From the NCBI RefSeq assembly GCF_900119315.1, contig NZ_LT827010.1:758501-822500 (forward strand): 64,000 bases of DNA. The letters are read 5' to 3'. The position numbers were made by a program, and so were the translations under genes. Shown in pieces: positions 13,113-23,846 of the stretch (positions are counted from its first letter, which is position 1; every line of letters begins with the position of its first letter). The notes below the pieces were generated by a model, which made no database searches, had not been told where the DNA came from, and saw only the letters and a program-made list of their open reading frames with translations. Origin of the DNA: Actinoplanes sp. SE50/110 (GTDB lineage Bacteria > Actinomycetota > Actinomycetes > Mycobacteriales > Micromonosporaceae).

Positions 13113-15209
13113 GTGGCCGCCGCAGACGCGCTCGCCAAGGTTCGCAACATCGGCATCATGGCGCACATCGACGCTGGTAAGACCACGACGACCGAGCGGA
13201 TCCTGTTCTACACCGGCATCACGTACAAGATCGGTGAGGTCCACGAGGGCGCTGCCGTCATGGACTGGATGGAGCAGGAGCAGGAACGCGGTATCACCAT
13301 CACCTCCGCCGCCACGAAGTGCGAGTGGAAGGGCTACACGATCCAGATCATCGACACGCCCGGCCACGTCGACTTCACGGTCGAGGTCGAGCGGTCGCTG
13401 CGCGTGCTCGACGGCGCGGTCGCGGTGTACGACGGTGTGGCCGGCGTGGAGCCGCAGACGGAGAACGTCTGGCGCCAGGCCGACAAGTACCACGTCCCCC
13501 GGATGTGCTTCGTCAACAAGCTCGACCGGACCGGCGCGGACTTCTTCCGCTGCGTGCAGATGATGATCGACCGGCTCAACGCCACGCCGCTCGTTCTGCA
13601 GATCCCGATCGGGCTCGAGGCCGACCACATCGGCGTCGTCGACCTGATCAACATGAAGGCGCTCACCTGGCGCGGGGAGACCCAGAAGGGTGAGGACTAC
13701 GCGATCGAGGAGATCCCGGCCGACCTGGTCGACTCCGCGAACGAGTGGCGCGAGAAGCTGGTCGAGACGCTGGCCGACGTCGACGACGCGGTGATGGAGA
13801 AGTACCTCGAAGGCGAAGAGGTCTCCATCGACGAGATCCGGGCCGCCATCCGGCGCGCCACGATCGCCAGCAAGGCCAACCCGGTCCTGTGCGGCTCGGC
13901 GTTCAAGAACAAGGGCGTTCAGCCCATGCTCGACGCCGTCGTCGACTACCTGCCGTCGCCGCTGGACATCCCGGCGATCGAGGGCACCGCGACCGACGGC
14001 GAGACCCCGATGCTGCGCAAGCCGTCGAACGACGAGCCGTTCTCCGGCCTGGCGTTCAAGATCCAGACGGACAAGCACCTCGGCAAGCTGACCTACGTCC
14101 GGGTCTACTCCGGCACGCTCGACTCCGGTTCCCAGGTGGTCAACTCCACCAAGGACCGCAAGGAGCGGATCGGCAAGATCTACCAGATGCACGCGAACAA
14201 GCGTGAGGAGCGCGCCACCGCGCAGGCCGGCGACATCATCGCCGTCCAGGGTCTGAAGCAGACCACCACCGGTGACACGCTCAGCGACCCGGCGAACCCG
14301 GTCATCCTGGAGTCGATGACCTTCCCGGAGCCGGTCATCCAGGTCGCCATCGAGCCGAAGACCAAGTCGGACCAGGAGAAGCTGGGCACCGCGATCCAGC
14401 GCCTGGCCGAGGAGGACCCGACCTTCCGCGTCTTCAACGACGAGGAGACCGGCCAGACGATCATCGCCGGCATGGGCGAGCTCCACCTGGACATCCTGGT
14501 GGACCGCATGCGCCGCGAGTTCAACGTCGAGGCCAACATCGGCAAGCCGCAGGTGGCGTACCGCGAGACGATCCGCGGCACCGTGGAGAAGCACACGTAC
14601 GTCCACAAGAAGCAGACCGGTGGCTCGGGCCAGTACGCGAAGGTCGTCGTCAACGTCGAGCCGCTGTCGCTCGAGGCGGACGGCCCCACGTACGAGTTCG
14701 TGAACGCGGTGACCGGTGGTCGCATCCCCAAGGAGTTCATCCCCTCGGTGGACGCGGGCGCCCAGGACTCCCTCCAGTACGGCGTCCTCGCCGGCTACCC
14801 GCTGGTCGGCGTGAAGTTCACGCTGGTCGACGGTCAGTACCACGAGGTCGACTCGTCCGAGATGGCGTTCAAGATTGCCGGCTCCATGGCGATGAAGGAG
14901 GTGGCCCGCAAGGCCGATCCCGCGCTGCTGGAGCCGATGATGTCCGTCGAGGTCACCACCCCTGAGGACAACATGGGTGACGTGATCGGCGACCTCAACT
15001 CCCGTCGTGGCATGATCCAGTCGATGGAGGAGCGTCACGGCGCCCGCGTCGTGAAGGCTCTGGTGCCGCTCTCGGAGATGTTCGGCTACGTCGGCGACCT
15101 GCGGTCGAAGACTGCGGGCCGGGCCAGCTACAGCATGCAGTTCGACTCCTACGCCGAGGTTCCGCAGAACGTGGCGAAGGAGATCATCGCTAAGGCCACC
15201 GGCGCCTGA
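13113..15209 (+). CDS. fusA: Elongation factor G
   Basis: EF-G is the GTPase that drives tRNA-mRNA translocation and, with RRF, ribosome recycling. G1 ([12 protein letters not shown]), G2 (ERGITIT), G3 (DTPGHVDF) and G4 (NKLD) are all intact, followed by domains II-V. The GTG at 13113 is preferred because TAGGGA lies five bases upstream. ATG 13107, two codons earlier, is an alternative but would leave no spacer. The protein is about 698 residues, normal for the family. A perfect hairpin separates it from tuf. Confidence 0.97.
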   Translation: MAAADALAKVRNIGIMAHIDAGKTTTTERILFYTGITYKIGEVHEGAAVMDWMEQEQERGITITSAATKCEWKGYTIQIIDTPGHVDFTVEVERSLRVLDGAVAVYDGVAGVEPQTENVWRQADKYHVPRMCFVNKLDRTGADFFRCVQMMIDRLNATPLVLQIPIGLEADHIGVVDLINMKALTWRGETQKGEDYAIEEIPADLVDSANEWREKLVETLADVDDAVMEKYLEGEEVSIDEIRAAIRRATIASKANPVLCGSAFKNKGVQPMLDAVVDYLPSPLDIPAIEGTATDGETPMLRKPSNDEPFSGLAFKIQTDKHLGKLTYVRVYSGTLDSGSQVVNSTKDRKERIGKIYQMHANKREERATAQAGDIIAVQGLKQTTTGDTLSDPANPVILESMTFPEPVIQVAIEPKTKSDQEKLGTAIQRLAEEDPTFRVFNDEETGQTIIAGMGELHLDILVDRMRREFNVEANIGKPQVAYRETIRGTVEKHTYVHKKQTGGSGQYAKVVVNVEPLSLEADGPTYEFVNAVTGGRIPKEFIPSVDAGAQDSLQYGVLAGYPLVGVKFTLVDGQYHEVDSSEMAFKIAGSMAMKEVARKADPALLEPMMSVEVTTPEDNMGDVIGDLNSRRGMIQSMEERHGARVVKALVPLSEMFGYVGDLRSKTAGRASYSMQFDSYAEVPQNVAKEIIAKATGA

Positions 15210-15218
15210 CGCGTTGAG

Positions 15219-15249
15219 GCACGTGCGGCCCGTCGAGGGCCGCACGTGC
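15219..15249 (+). other. fusA-tuf intergenic hairpin
   Basis: A 13-bp perfect stem (15219-15231 with 15237-15249) encloses a five-base loop and has no T-run. It could be a processing or partial termination site that sets tuf expression apart from fusA. Confidence 0.6.
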
Positions 15250-15327
15250 ACGAGCAGTCGACAGAGTCCTGAGCGCCTTATCGGCGTGCCGGGCGAAAAG
15301 TAATGATCAGTCCACAGGAGGACACCA

Positions 15328-16521
15328 GTGGCGAAGGCGAAGTTCGAGCGGACTAAGCCGCACGTCAACATCGGCACCATTGGTCACATCGACCACGGTA
15401 AGACGACGCTGACTGCGGCCATCACGAAGGTCCTGCACGACGAGTTCCCTGAGCTCAACCCGTACACCCCGTTCGACGAGATCGACAAGGCGCCGGAGGA
15501 GAAGGCCCGCGGCATCACGATCTCGATCGCGCACGTCGAGTACCAGACCGCGGCGCGTCACTACGCGCACGTGGACTGCCCCGGCCACGCCGACTACATC
15601 AAGAACATGATCACCGGTGCCGCCCAGATGGACGGCGCGATCCTGGTCGTGGCCGCCACCGACGGCCCGATGCCGCAGACCAAGGAGCACGTCCTCCTGG
15701 CCCGCCAGGTCGGCGTTCCGTACATCGTCGTCGCCCTGAACAAGAGCGACATGGTCGAGGACGAGGAGCTCCTGGAGCTCGTCGAGCTCGAGGTCCGCGA
15801 GCTGCTGAGCACCTACGAGTTCCCGGGCGACGACCTGCCGGTCGTGCGCGTGTCGGCGCTCAAGGCGCTCGAGGGCGACCCGGAGTGGACCGGCAAGCTG
15901 CTCGAGCTGATGAACGCGGTCGACACCGCGATCCCGCAGCCCGAGCGGGAGACCGAGAAGCCGTTCCTCATGCCGATCGAGGACGTCTTCACGATCACCG
16001 GTCGTGGCACCGTGGTGACCGGTCGCGCCGAGCGCGGCATCCTCAAGCCGAACGAGGAGGTCGAGATCGTCGGTATCCGCGAGAAGTCGACCAAGACCGT
16101 CTGCACCGGCATCGAGATGTTCCGCAAGCTGCTCGACGAGGCCCGCGCGGGTGAGAACGTCGGTCTGCTGCTGCGTGGCATCAAGCGCGAGGACGTCGAG
16201 CGCGGCATGGTCGTCGTGAAGCCGGGCACCTCCACTCCGCACACGGAGTTCGAGGGCCAGGTCTACATCCTCTCGAAGGAGGAGGGTGGCCGGCACACCC
16301 CGTTCTTCCAGAACTACCGGCCGCAGTTCTACTTCCGCACCACGGACGTCACCGGCGTCGTCACGCTGCCCGAGGGCACCGAGATGGTCATGCCCGGCGA
16401 CTCCACCTCGATGGCCGTGAAGCTGATCCAGCCGATCGCCATGGAGCAGGGCCTGAAGTTCGCGATCCGTGAGGGTGGCCGCACCGTCGGCGCCGGCACG
16501 GTCACGAAGATCACCAAGTGA
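15328..16521 (+). CDS. tuf: Elongation factor Tu
   Basis: EF-Tu delivers aminoacyl-tRNA to the ribosome as a GTP complex. The 397-residue protein has GHIDHGKTT, the switch I segment [20 protein letters not shown] and NKSD, followed by the two beta-barrel domains. The start is GTG 15328 after AGGAGGA. It is the last gene of the str operon; an inverted repeat at 16526-16557 follows the stop codon. Confidence 0.98.
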   Translation: MAKAKFERTKPHVNIGTIGHIDHGKTTLTAAITKVLHDEFPELNPYTPFDEIDKAPEEKARGITISIAHVEYQTAARHYAHVDCPGHADYIKNMITGAAQMDGAILVVAATDGPMPQTKEHVLLARQVGVPYIVVALNKSDMVEDEELLELVELEVRELLSTYEFPGDDLPVVRVSALKALEGDPEWTGKLLELMNAVDTAIPQPERETEKPFLMPIEDVFTITGRGTVVTGRAERGILKPNEEVEIVGIREKSTKTVCTGIEMFRKLLDEARAGENVGLLLRGIKREDVERGMVVVKPGTSTPHTEFEGQVYILSKEEGGRHTPFFQNYRPQFYFRTTDVTGVVTLPEGTEMVMPGDSTSMAVKLIQPIAMEQGLKFAIREGGRTVGAGTVTKITK

Positions 16522-16525
16522 TTGC

Positions 16526-16557
16526 GGGTTGTCGCCGGTGAGAGCCGGTGACAACCC
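16526..16557 (+). terminator. str operon terminator hairpin
   Basis: GGGTTGTC pairs with GACAACCC, and an inner CCGG pairs with CCGG, directly after the tuf stop codon. There is no T-run; it is taken as the operon end because a new promoter follows at 16574. Confidence 0.6.
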
Positions 16558-16573
16558 CCACCGGTGACCCCGA

Positions 16574-16603
16574 TTAGCAATGCTGCGTTCAATCGGGCAT
16601 ACT
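16574..16603 (+). promoter_or_regulatory. Putative S10 operon promoter
   Basis: TTAGCA (16574-16579) and CATACT (16598-16603) are 18 bases apart. The -35 is weak; position between the tuf hairpin and the rpsJ leader supports the call. Confidence 0.45.
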
Positions 16604-16782
16604 AGTCAGGTTGCGTCCGCGCGGGGTGGGTGGCTGGCGTTCGTCAGCCGCCCACCCTCGCCGGGTGTCCGGGTGTGTTTCCAGCCGCCCGGCGCCCTCA
16701 GATCCCCGCGATCGCGTTCGTCCCCGGCAAGATCGGGGATGGAGGCCGAAAGCTGAGTGCCCAGCACTCTGTGACGAGGCGC

Positions 16783-16831
16783 GACACGCCCGACCGCGGG
16801 GGTCGGACAACGCAGGATCAACGGTCCTGCG
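16783..16831 (+). promoter_or_regulatory. Shared leader motif and hairpins upstream of rpsJ
   Basis: GACACGCCCGACCGCGGG is followed by a CCGACC/GGTCGG hairpin (16790-16806) and then a CGCAGGA/TCCTGCG hairpin (16811-16831). The same motif precedes rpsL, which suggests a common RNA regulator of ribosomal operons. Confidence 0.5.
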
Positions 16832-16892
16832 GGCATGTGGGGGCCACCGCCTCCGCACGTAGCGGCATCGAGAGAAGGAAACAGAAGCCACC

Positions 16893-17201
16893 ATGGCGGG
16901 ACAGAAGATCCGCATCCGGCTCAAGGCCTATGACCACGAGGTCGTCGACTCCTCGGCGCGGAAGATCGTCGAGACGGTGACGCGTACCGGGGCGCAGGTC
17001 GCGGGCCCGGTGCCGCTGCCCACGGAGATCAACCGTTTCTGCGTGATCCGTTCGCCGCACAAGTACAAGGACTCGCGCGAGCACTTCGAGATGCGCACGC
17101 ACAAGCGTCTGATCGACATCATCGACCCGACTCCGAAGACGGTCGACTCGCTCATGCGCCTCGACCTGCCGGCTGGCGTCGACATCGAGATCAAGCTGTA
17201 G
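16893..17201 (+). CDS. rpsJ: 30S ribosomal protein S10 (uS10)
   Basis: The 102-residue protein is a 30S head component and, in other bacteria, the NusE subunit of antitermination complexes. The sequence [19 protein letters not shown] and the [17 protein letters not shown] loop are standard. It is the first gene of the S10 operon, with an ATG start after GAGAAGGAAA and the structured leader upstream. rplC follows after 12 bases. Confidence 0.97.
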
Positions 17202-17213
17202 GGATCCGGACAA

Positions 17214-17864
17214 ATGGACAGGCAAGTAAAGGGGATCCTGGGCGCCAAGCTCGGCATGACCCAGGTCTGGGACAACAACAAGGTCGTCCCGGTGACCGTG
17301 GTTCAGGCCGGCCCGTGCGTCGTGACCCAGGTCCGTACTGACGAGAAGGACGGCTACTCGGCTGTCCAGCTGGCCTACGGCGCGATTGACCCCCGCAAGG
17401 TCAACAAGCCCGAGAGCGGCCACTACGCGAAGGCCGGTGTGTCGCCGCGGCGCCACATCGTCGAGCTTCGTACCGTCGACGCCTCCGAGTACGAGCTCGG
17501 CCAGGAGGTCACCGTCGAGGCGTTCGCCGCGGGTACCGCGATCGACGTCACCGGTAAGACCAAGGGCAAGGGCTACGCCGGTGTCATGAAGCGGCACGGC
17601 TTCCACGGTCTGCGGGCCAGCCACGGTGTCGAGCGCAAGCACCGCTCGCCCGGCTCGATCGGCGCCTGCGCGACCCCGGGTCGCGTCTTCAAGGGCGTGA
17701 AGATGGCCGGCCGCATGGGCGGCAAGCGCTACACCGTGCAGAACCTGACGGTGCAGGCGGTCGACACCGAGCGCAACCTGATCCTGGTCCGCGGCGCTGT
17801 GCCCGGCCCGAAGGGCGCGCTGATCCTGGTCCGTACCGCGGCCAAGAAGGGTGGTGTCAAGTGA
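17214..17864 (+). CDS. rplC: 50S ribosomal protein L3 (uL3)
   Basis: This 216-residue protein binds near the peptidyl transferase centre and is among the first to assemble on 23S r[16 protein letters not shown] at the N-terminus and the central [11 protein letters not shown] loop are diagnostic. Its stop codon overlaps the GTG start of rplD by four bases, implying translational coupling. Confidence 0.97.
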   Translation: MDRQVKGILGAKLGMTQVWDNNKVVPVTVVQAGPCVVTQVRTDEKDGYSAVQLAYGAIDPRKVNKPESGHYAKAGVSPRRHIVELRTVDASEYELGQEVTVEAFAAGTAIDVTGKTKGKGYAGVMKRHGFHGLRASHGVERKHRSPGSIGACATPGRVFKGVKMAGRMGGKRYTVQNLTVQAVDTERNLILVRGAVPGPKGALILVRTAAKKGGVK

Positions 17865-18508
17865 GCTCGGTGGACATCATCAACGCCGAGGGCGCGAAGG
17901 CCGGCTCGGTCGACCTGCCCGCCAGCGTCTTCGACGCGCAGGCGAACATCCCGCTGATGCACCAGGTCGTCGTGGCCCAGCTGGCCGCGGCCCGCCAGGG
18001 CACGCACAAGGCGAAGACCCGCGGCGAGGTCGCCGGCGGCGGCAAGAAGCCGTACAAGCAGAAGGGCACCGGTCGCGCCCGTCAGGGCTCGATCCGCGCG
18101 CCGCAGTTCACCGGTGGTGGCGTCGTGCACGGTCCCGTGCCGCGTGACTACAGCCAGCGGACCCCGAAGAAGATGAAGGCCGCCGCCCTGCGTGGCGCCC
18201 TCTCCGACCGGGCCCGCGACGGCCGCGTGTTCGTCGTCGAGTCCTTCGTCAGCGGCGAGACGCCGTCGACCAAGGCCGCCGTCGCCACGCTGCGGAAGGT
18301 GGCGCAGACCACCAAGGTTCTCGTCGTGCTGGACAGCCAGGACGAGCTGAACTGGATCTCGCTGCGCAACGAGCCGACCGTGCACCTCATCGAGGCCGGC
18401 CAGCTGAACACGTACGACGTGCTGGTCGCCGACGAGGTGGTCTTCACCAAGGTCGCGCTCGACGAGTTCCTGGGCGGGTCCGAGACGTCCGAGGAGGGCG
18501 ACAAGTGA
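17861..18508 (+). CDS. rplD: 50S ribosomal protein L4 (uL4)
   Basis: This 215-residue protein lines the polypeptide exit tunnel through its extended loop, seen here as [18 protein letters not shown]. In E. coli L4 also represses the S10 operon; whether that holds here is unknown. It starts with GTG in a GTGA overlap with rplC and ends in a similar overlap with rplW. Confidence 0.97.
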   Translation: MSSVDIINAEGAKAGSVDLPASVFDAQANIPLMHQVVVAQLAAARQGTHKAKTRGEVAGGGKKPYKQKGTGRARQGSIRAPQFTGGGVVHGPVPRDYSQRTPKKMKAAALRGALSDRARDGRVFVVESFVSGETPSTKAAVATLRKVAQTTKVLVVLDSQDELNWISLRNEPTVHLIEAGQLNTYDVLVADEVVFTKVALDEFLGGSETSEEGDK

Positions 18509-18807
18509 GCACGATCGCCGACCCGCGCGACATCATCGTCGCCCCGGTGGTCTCCGAGAAGAGCTACAGCGTTCTCGACCAGAACTGGTACACCTTCCTG
18601 GTCAACCCGGACGCCAACAAGACGCAGATCAAGATCGCGATCCAGCAGATCTTCAACGTCCGCGTGCTGACCGTCAACACCGCGAACCGCGAGGGCAAGC
18701 GCAAGCGCACCAAGACCGGTTTCGGTCAGCGCAAGGCGACCAAGCGCGCGATGGTGAAGCTGGCTGACGGTGACCGTATCGAGGCCTTCGGCGGCCCGGT
18801 CAGCTAA
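18505..18807 (+). CDS. rplW: 50S ribosomal protein L23 (uL23)
   Basis: The 100-residue protein sits at the tunnel exit and is the docking site for trigger factor and SRP. It contains the family pattern [16 protein letters not shown] and the basic loop [13 protein letters not shown]. The GTG start overlaps the rplD stop by four bases. rplB follows after 14 bases. Confidence 0.97.
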   Translation: MSTIADPRDIIVAPVVSEKSYSVLDQNWYTFLVNPDANKTQIKIAIQQIFNVRVLTVNTANREGKRKRTKTGFGQRKATKRAMVKLADGDRIEAFGGPVS

Positions 18808-18821
18808 GGGGTTTGTGAATC

Positions 18822-19661
18822 ATGGCTATCCGTAAGTACAAGCCGACCACGCCGGGCCGTCGCGGCTCGAGCGTCGCCGACTTCGCCGAGATCACCCGGT
18901 CCACCCCGGAGAAGTCTCTGCTGGTCCCGCTGCCCAAGAAGGGTGGTCGCAACGTCCACGGCCGCATCACCACGCGGCACCAGGGCGGTGGCCACAAGCG
19001 GCAGTACCGGCTGATCGACTTCAAGCGGAACGACAAGGACGGCGTGCCGGCCAAGGTCGCTCACATCGAGTACGACCCCAACCGCACCGCCCGCATCGCG
19101 CTGCTGCACTACGCCGACGGTGAGAAGCGCTACATCGTGGCGCCGAAGGACCTGAAGCAGGGTGACCGCGTCGAGTCCGGCGTCGGCGCCGACATCAAGC
19201 CGGGCAACAACCTGCCCCTGCGCAACATCCCGGTCGGTACGACGATCCACAACGTGGAGCTTCGTCCCGGCGGTGGCGCCAAGCTGGCCCGTTCGGCCGG
19301 CGTCGGCATCCAGCTCCTGGGCCGTGAGGGTGTGTACGCCACGCTGCGTATGCCCTCCGGCGAGATTCGTCGCGTCGACGTGCGCTGCCGCGCCACCGTC
19401 GGTGAGATCGGCAACGCCGAGCAGTCGAACATCAACTGGGGCAAGGCTGGTCGCATGCGGTGGAAGGGCAAGCGCCCGACCGTCCGTGGTGTCGCCATGA
19501 ACCCTGTCGACCACCCGCACGGTGGTGGTGAGGGTAAGACCTCGGGTGGTCGCCACCCGGTGAACCCGGCGGGTAAGCCCGAGGGCCGTACCCGTCGCAA
19601 GGGCCAGCCGAGCGACAAGCTGATCGTTCGCCGCCGCTACGCCACCCGCAAGCGCGGGTAA
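18822..19661 (+). CDS. rplB: 50S ribosomal protein L2 (uL2)
   Basis: This 279-residue protein is essential for subunit association and peptidyl transferase function. The conserved C-terminal [16 protein letters not shown] loop holds the invariant histidine near the active centre. The length and the N-terminal [15 protein letters not shown] are typical of actinobacteria. It lies between rplW and rpsS in the standard S10 order. Confidence 0.98.
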   Translation: MAIRKYKPTTPGRRGSSVADFAEITRSTPEKSLLVPLPKKGGRNVHGRITTRHQGGGHKRQYRLIDFKRNDKDGVPAKVAHIEYDPNRTARIALLHYADGEKRYIVAPKDLKQGDRVESGVGADIKPGNNLPLRNIPVGTTIHNVELRPGGGAKLARSAGVGIQLLGREGVYATLRMPSGEIRRVDVRCRATVGEIGNAEQSNINWGKAGRMRWKGKRPTVRGVAMNPVDHPHGGGEGKTSGGRHPVNPAGKPEGRTRRKGQPSDKLIVRRRYATRKRG

Positions 19662-19676
19662 CGGGAGTAGAAGAAG

Positions 19677-19958
19677 ATGCCTCGCAGCCTGAAGAAGGGC
19701 CCGTTCGTCGACGACCACCTGCTCAAGAAGGTGGAAGTCCAGAACGAGAAGAACTCGAAGAACGTCATCAAGACCTGGTCGCGGCGTTCGACCATCATCC
19801 CGGACATGCTCGGGCACACGATCGCCGTGCATGACGGGCGCAAGCACGTCCCGGTGTTCGTCACCGAGGCGATGGTCGGGCACAAGCTCGGCGAGTTCGC
19901 TCTGACCCGCACGTTCAAGGGTCACGAGAAGGACGACCGCAAGAGCCGTCGTCGCTAA
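19677..19958 (+). CDS. rpsS: 30S ribosomal protein S19 (uS19)
   Basis: This 93-residue protein of the 30S head contacts S13 and the A-site region. [19 protein letters not shown] and the [15 protein letters not shown] segment identify it. It starts with ATG 15 bases after rplB. Confidence 0.97.
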   Translation: MPRSLKKGPFVDDHLLKKVEVQNEKNSKNVIKTWSRRSTIIPDMLGHTIAVHDGRKHVPVFVTEAMVGHKLGEFALTRTFKGHEKDDRKSRRR

Positions 19959-19995
19959 GCAGATACACGGATTAGAGGATCAAGGAGCTACAGCG

Positions 19996-20454
19996 ATGCC
20001 AGCAAAGGGCGACGCTCCGGTGCTTCCGGGCGCGCGGGCGGTTGCGCGACACGTGCGCATCTCGCCGAACAAGGCGCGCCGGGTGGTCAACCTCGTCCGC
20101 GGTCTGCCCGCGAAGGAGGCGCTGACCGTCCTGCAGTTCGCGCCGCAGGCCGCCAGCGAGCAGGTCTACAAGGTGCTTGCCAGCGCCGTGGCGAACGCGG
20201 AGAACAACGAGCGGCTCGACCCCGACGCACTCCTCGTGAGCGAGGCGTTCGTCGACGAGGGTCCCACGCTCAAGCGTTTCCGTCCGCGGGCGCAGGGCCG
20301 GGCGTACCGGATCCGCAAGCGTACGAGTCACATCACCATCGCGGTCGAGGCGGTCCAGGTGGCCCGCCCGGCGAAGAAGGCCACGGCGAAGAAGGCTGCC
20401 AAGCCGGCTGAGCCGCAGGCTGCCGAGTCCCAGAGCACGGAGGGTGCCGAGTAA
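19996..20454 (+). CDS. rplV: 50S ribosomal protein L22 (uL22)
   Basis: The 152-residue protein extends a beta-hairpin into the exit tunnel; changes there can confer macrolide resistance in other species. The core ([20 protein letters not shown] through the basic [19 protein letters not shown] hairpin) is complete. The last 35 or so residues are an Ala/Lys/Glu-rich tail beyond the usual fold. The final base of its stop codon is the first base of the rpsC start (TAATG). Confidence 0.97.
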   Translation: MPAKGDAPVLPGARAVARHVRISPNKARRVVNLVRGLPAKEALTVLQFAPQAASEQVYKVLASAVANAENNERLDPDALLVSEAFVDEGPTLKRFRPRAQGRAYRIRKRTSHITIAVEAVQVARPAKKATAKKAAKPAEPQAAESQSTEGAE

Positions 20455-21305
20455 TGGGTCAGAAGGTTCACCCCACCGGGTTCCGCCTCGGCATCTCCAC
20501 CGACTGGAAGAGCCGCTGGTTCGCGGACAAGCTCTACAAGGACTACATCGGCGAGGACGTCAAGATCCGCCGGATGATGTCCAAGGGTCTTGAGCGTGCC
20601 GGCATCTCCAAGGTGGACATCGAGCGGACCCGCGACCGGGTCCGGGTCGACATCCACACCGCCCGGCCGGGCATCGTCATCGGCCGTAAGGGTGCGGAGG
20701 CCGACCGGATCCGCGGCGAGCTCGAGAAGCTCACCGGCAAGCAGGTCCAGCTGAACATCCTCGAGGTCAAGAGCCCCGAGTCGGACGCGCAGCTGGTGGC
20801 CCAGGGCGTCGCCGAGCAGCTGTCCTCCCGGGTCAGCTTCCGCCGGGCGATGCGCAAGGCCATGCAGTCGGCCATGAAGAACCCGATCTGCAAGGGCATC
20901 CGGGTGCAGGTCTCCGGCCGCCTCGGCGGCGCGGAGATGAGCCGCACGGAGTTCTACCGTGAGGGTCGCGTTCCGCTGCACACGCTCCGGGCCAACATCG
21001 AGTACGGCTTCTTCGAGGCCCGTACCACGTTCGGCCGGATCGGCGTGAAGGTCTGGATCTACAAGGGCGACGCCGTTCCCGGCCGCGAGGCCGTGGCCGA
21101 GGCGCCGGCGCGTCCGCGCCGTGACCGCGCCGAGCGTCCCGAGCGTCCGCGCCGTGGCCGTTCCGGTTCGTCCGGCACGACCGCGGGTGGCACCGAGGCG
21201 GGCCGTGCCGCGGCCCAGTCCCGGTCCACCGCGGACGGCGACAACGCGAACGACGCCGCGGTTGCCGCGGCTCCGGCTCCGGCCGAAACGCAGCAGGAGG
21301 GCTGA
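20454..21305 (+). CDS. rpsC: 30S ribosomal protein S3 (uS3)
   Basis: This 283-residue protein forms part of the mRNA entry channel. The KH domain with [17 protein letters not shown] (about residues 81-97) and the C-terminal [17 protein letters not shown] segment are clear. After about residue 212 comes a tail of roughly 70 residues rich in Arg, Ala and Pro, longer than in E. coli (233 residues) but common in Actinobacteria. It overlaps rplV by one base. Confidence 0.97.
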   Translation: MGQKVHPTGFRLGISTDWKSRWFADKLYKDYIGEDVKIRRMMSKGLERAGISKVDIERTRDRVRVDIHTARPGIVIGRKGAEADRIRGELEKLTGKQVQLNILEVKSPESDAQLVAQGVAEQLSSRVSFRRAMRKAMQSAMKNPICKGIRVQVSGRLGGAEMSRTEFYREGRVPLHTLRANIEYGFFEARTTFGRIGVKVWIYKGDAVPGREAVAEAPARPRRDRAERPERPRRGRSGSSGTTAGGTEAGRAAAQSRSTADGDNANDAAVAAAPAPAETQQEG

Positions 21306-21308
21306 CAC

Positions 21309-21734
21309 ATGCTGATGCCGCGTAAGCCCCCGAAGGGCTTCCGTAAGCCGCACCACCCGGACCGCCACGGCGCGTCCAAGGGCGGCAACCGGGTCGTCTT
21401 CGGCGAGTTCGGTATCCAGGCTCTCGAGCCGGCGTACGTGACCAACCGGCAGATCGAGTCGGCGCGTATCGCGATGACCCGTCACATCAAGCGTGGCGGC
21501 AAGGTCTGGATCTCGATCTTCCCGGACCAGGCGCTGACCAAGAAGCCGGCCGAAACCCGCATGGGTTCCGGTAAGGGTTCTCCCGAGTGGTGGGTGGCGA
21601 ACGTCAAGCCGGGCCGGATTCTCTTCGAGATGTCCTTCCCGAACGAGACGGTCGCGCGTGAGGCGATGCGCCGCGCGATCCACAAGCTCCCGATGAAGTG
21701 CCGCATCGTGACGCGCGAAGTGGGTGAAAGCTGA
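21309..21734 (+). CDS. rplP: 50S ribosomal protein L16 (uL16)
   Basis: The 141-residue protein helps position the A-site t[23 protein letters not shown] and the [19 protein letters not shown] loop are diagnostic; arginine 82-type hydroxylation targets in this loop are present in many bacteria. ATG 21309 is used; ATG 21315 is two codons inside. Its stop codon shares one base with the rpmC start (TGATG). Confidence 0.96.
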   Translation: MLMPRKPPKGFRKPHHPDRHGASKGGNRVVFGEFGIQALEPAYVTNRQIESARIAMTRHIKRGGKVWISIFPDQALTKKPAETRMGSGKGSPEWWVANVKPGRILFEMSFPNETVAREAMRRAIHKLPMKCRIVTREVGES

Positions 21735-21967
21735 TGGCAGCGGGCGTTAAGGCAGCCGAGCTGCGCGAGAGCTCCGACGAGGAGCTGATCGCGAAGCTGC
21801 GGGAGGCCAAGGCTGAGCTGTTCAACCTTCGCGTGCAGCGCGCGACCGGCCAGCTCGACAATCACCGTCGACTGCAGGTCGTCCGCAAGGACATTGCGAA
21901 GATCTACACGATCATGCGTGAGCGCGAGCTGGGGCTCTCGGTTGCGCCGGATGAGGTGAGCGCATGA
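21734..21967 (+). CDS. rpmC: 50S ribosomal protein L29 (uL29)
   Basis: This 77-residue helical-hairpin protein sits at the tunnel exit beside L23. The pattern [20 protein letters not shown] and the [16 protein letters not shown] helix are typical. The C-terminus carries about ten extra residues that overlap the rpsQ start (ATGA). Confidence 0.95.
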   Translation: MAAGVKAAELRESSDEELIAKLREAKAELFNLRVQRATGQLDNHRRLQVVRKDIAKIYTIMRERELGLSVAPDEVSA

Positions 21968-22236
21968 GTGAGAACACTGTTGCGCCGCGCGCCCAGCGCA
22001 AGGTGCGTGAGGGTCTCGTGGTCAGCGACAAGATGGACAAGACCGTCGTCGTCGAGGTCGAGGACCGCGTCAAGCACGCGCTGTACGGCAAGGTCATCCG
22101 TCGTACCCGCAAGCTGAAGGTGCACGACGAGCAGAACTCCGCCGGCACCGGCGACCGGGTTTCGATCATGGAGACCCGCCCGCTGTCCGCTACCAAGCGG
22201 TGGCGCATCGTGGAGATCCTCGAAAAGGCCAAGTGA
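21964..22236 (+). CDS. rpsQ: 30S ribosomal protein S17 (uS17)
   Basis: The 90-residue OB-fold protein is a primary 16S rRNA binder. [20 protein letters not shown] and the central [13 protein letters not shown] segment are conserved. It starts within the rpmC stop (ATGA) and closes the S10 operon. The hairpin at 22240-22267 and a gap of about 90 bases separate it from rplN. Confidence 0.97.
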   Translation: MSENTVAPRAQRKVREGLVVSDKMDKTVVVEVEDRVKHALYGKVIRRTRKLKVHDEQNSAGTGDRVSIMETRPLSATKRWRIVEILEKAK

Positions 22237-22239
22237 GTA

Positions 22240-22267
22240 CGCTGGGCCGGCTATGGCCGGCCCAGCG
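22240..22267 (+). terminator. Hairpin between the S10 and spc operons
   Basis: CGCTGGGCCGG (22240-22250) pairs perfectly with CCGGCCCAGCG (22257-22267) right after the rpsQ stop codon. There is no T-run, so some transcription probably reads through into rplN. Confidence 0.55.
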
Positions 22268-22327
22268 GACCATCGTTCCGCCAAGCTTCGGTGGTCACCG
22301 GAGAACTGGCAGACATAGGAGACAGAC

Positions 22328-22696
22328 GTGATCCAGCAGGAGTCGCGACTGCGCGTCGCCGACAACACGGGTGCCCGGGAGATCCTGTGCATCCGCGTAC
22401 TCGGTGGCTCCGGTCGCCGTTACGCGAGCATCGGCGACGTCATCGTGGCCACGGTCAAGGACGCCATCCCCGGCGCCGGTGTGAAGAAGGGTGACGTCGT
22501 CAAGGCGGTCATCGTCCGCACCAGCAAGGAGCGGCGTCGTCCGGACGGCTCGTACATCCGCTTCGACGAGAACGCCGCCGTCATCATCAAGGACGGCGGG
22601 GACCCCCGCGGTACCCGCATCTTCGGCCCGGTCGGGCGCGAGCTGCGCGACAAGCGGTTCATGAAGATCATCAGCCTGGCGCCGGAGGTGCTCTGA
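22328..22696 (+). CDS. rplN: 50S ribosomal protein L14 (uL14)
   Basis: This 122-residue protein lies at the subunit interface and contacts 16S helix 14. [20 protein letters not shown] is diagnostic, as is [23 protein letters not shown] at the end. It starts with GTG after an AGGAGAC-like site and is the first gene of the spc operon. Confidence 0.97.
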   Translation: MIQQESRLRVADNTGAREILCIRVLGGSGRRYASIGDVIVATVKDAIPGAGVKKGDVVKAVIVRTSKERRRPDGSYIRFDENAAVIIKDGGDPRGTRIFGPVGRELRDKRFMKIISLAPEVL

Positions 22697-22698
22697 CC

Positions 22699-23013
22699 GT
22701 GAAGATCAAGAAGGGCGACACGGTCGTCGTCATCGCCGGTAAGGACAAGGGCGCCAAGGGCAAGGTCATCGCGGCCTTCCCGGCGCGGGACAAGGTCCTG
22801 GTCGAGGGCGTCAACCGAGTCAAGAAGCACGAACGCATCCGCACCACCCAGCGTGGTTCGAAGACCGGTGGCATCGTGACCCAGGAGGCCGCGATCCACA
22901 TCTCCAACGTTCAGATCGTGGACGACCAGGGGAAGCCGACCCGGATCGGTTACCGGATCGACGAGAACGGCAACAAGGTCCGGATCGCGCGTACGACCGG
23001 TAAGGAACTGTGA
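22699..23013 (+). CDS. rplX: 50S ribosomal protein L24 (uL24)
   Basis: This 104-residue KOW-domain protein initiates 50S assembly and lies near the tunnel exit. The KOW signature is [20 protein letters not shown]. It starts with GTG two bases after the rplN stop. The last base of its stop codon is the A of the rplE ATG. Confidence 0.97.
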   Translation: MKIKKGDTVVVIAGKDKGAKGKVIAAFPARDKVLVEGVNRVKKHERIRTTQRGSKTGGIVTQEAAIHISNVQIVDDQGKPTRIGYRIDENGNKVRIARTTGKEL

Positions 23014-23582
23014 TGACTGCCGCCACTGAGACGAAGGCGCTGCCGCGCCTGAAGAGCAAGTACCGGGCCGAGGTCATCCCGGCGCTGCAGGAGCAGCACA
23101 AGTACGCCAACCCCATGCAGATCCCCGGCCTGGTCAAGGTCGTCGTGAACATGGGTGTCGGCGAGGCTGCCCGCGACGCCAAGCTCATCGACGGCGCGGT
23201 CCGCGACCTGACCACGATCACCGGTCAGAAGCCGCTGATCCGCCGGGCGACCAAGTCGATCGCGCAGTTCAAGCTCCGCGAGGGCATGCCGATCGGCGCC
23301 AAGGTCACCCTGCGGGGCGACCGGATGTGGGAGTTCCTGGACCGGCTGCTGTCCATCTCCCTGCCGCGTATCCGTGACTTCCGGGGCCTCGACGGCCGCA
23401 AGCTGGACGGGCACGGCAACTACACCTTCGGTCTGACCGAGCAGTCGGTGTTCCACGAGATCGACCAGGACAAGATCGATCGCCCGCGGGGCATGGACAT
23501 CACGGTGGTCACCACCGCCTCGACCGACGACGAGGGCCGGGCGCTGCTGAAGCTCCTGGGCTTCCCGTTCAAGGAGAACTGA
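23013..23582 (+). CDS. rplE: 50S ribosomal protein L5 (uL5)
   Basis: The 189-residue protein binds 5S rRNA and contacts the P-site tRNA and S13. ATG 23013 is chosen (TGATG overlap with rplX); GTG 23010 one codon earlier is possible. [18 protein letters not shown] and the [17 protein letters not shown] segment identify it. rpsN follows after two bases. Confidence 0.97.
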   Translation: MTAATETKALPRLKSKYRAEVIPALQEQHKYANPMQIPGLVKVVVNMGVGEAARDAKLIDGAVRDLTTITGQKPLIRRATKSIAQFKLREGMPIGAKVTLRGDRMWEFLDRLLSISLPRIRDFRGLDGRKLDGHGNYTFGLTEQSVFHEIDQDKIDRPRGMDITVVTTASTDDEGRALLKLLGFPFKEN

Positions 23583-23584
23583 GC

Positions 23585-23770
23585 ATGGCGAAGAAGGCGC
23601 TGATCATCAAGGCTGCCGCGAAGCCGAAGTTCGCCGTGCGCGCCTACACCCGCTGCCAGAAGTGCGGTCGCCCGCACTCGGTCTACCGCAAGTTCGGCCT
23701 GTGCCGGGTTTGCGTGCGGGACATGGCTCACCGTGGTGAGCTGCCCGGCGTGTCCAAGGCCTCCTGGTAA
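23585..23770 (+). CDS. rpsZ: 30S ribosomal protein S14, zinc-binding type Z (uS14)
   Basis: The 61-residue protein has four cysteines as a zinc ribbon (C24, C27, C40, C43: CQKC and CRVC), defining the short C+ form of S14. It stabilises the 30S head. Actinobacteria often keep a zinc-free paralogue elsewhere that is induced under zinc limitation; none is in this window. It lies between rplE and rpsH in the usual spc order. Confidence 0.97.
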   Translation: MAKKALIIKAAAKPKFAVRAYTRCQKCGRPHSVYRKFGLCRVCVRDMAHRGELPGVSKASW

Positions 23771-23846
23771 CCGACTTAGTAATACCGCTTCGCCGTAGGC
23801 CCGCGTGTCACGTGGGAACCCCGGCGAGAAAGGTTGACGAATACCC

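Larger units (their letters stand above)
16558..16892 (+). other. S10 operon leader region
   Basis: No gene is seen in this stretch. It holds a promoter (16574-16603), the shared GACACGCCCGACC motif and two small perfect hairpins (16790-16806 and 16811-16831), giving rpsJ a structured leader of about 280 bases. Confidence 0.6.

Noticed and set aside
12369..15380. A 1003-codon minus-strand frame opposite rpsL-fusA
   Set aside because: It is antisense to the str operon, without a ribosome site or recognisable domain.
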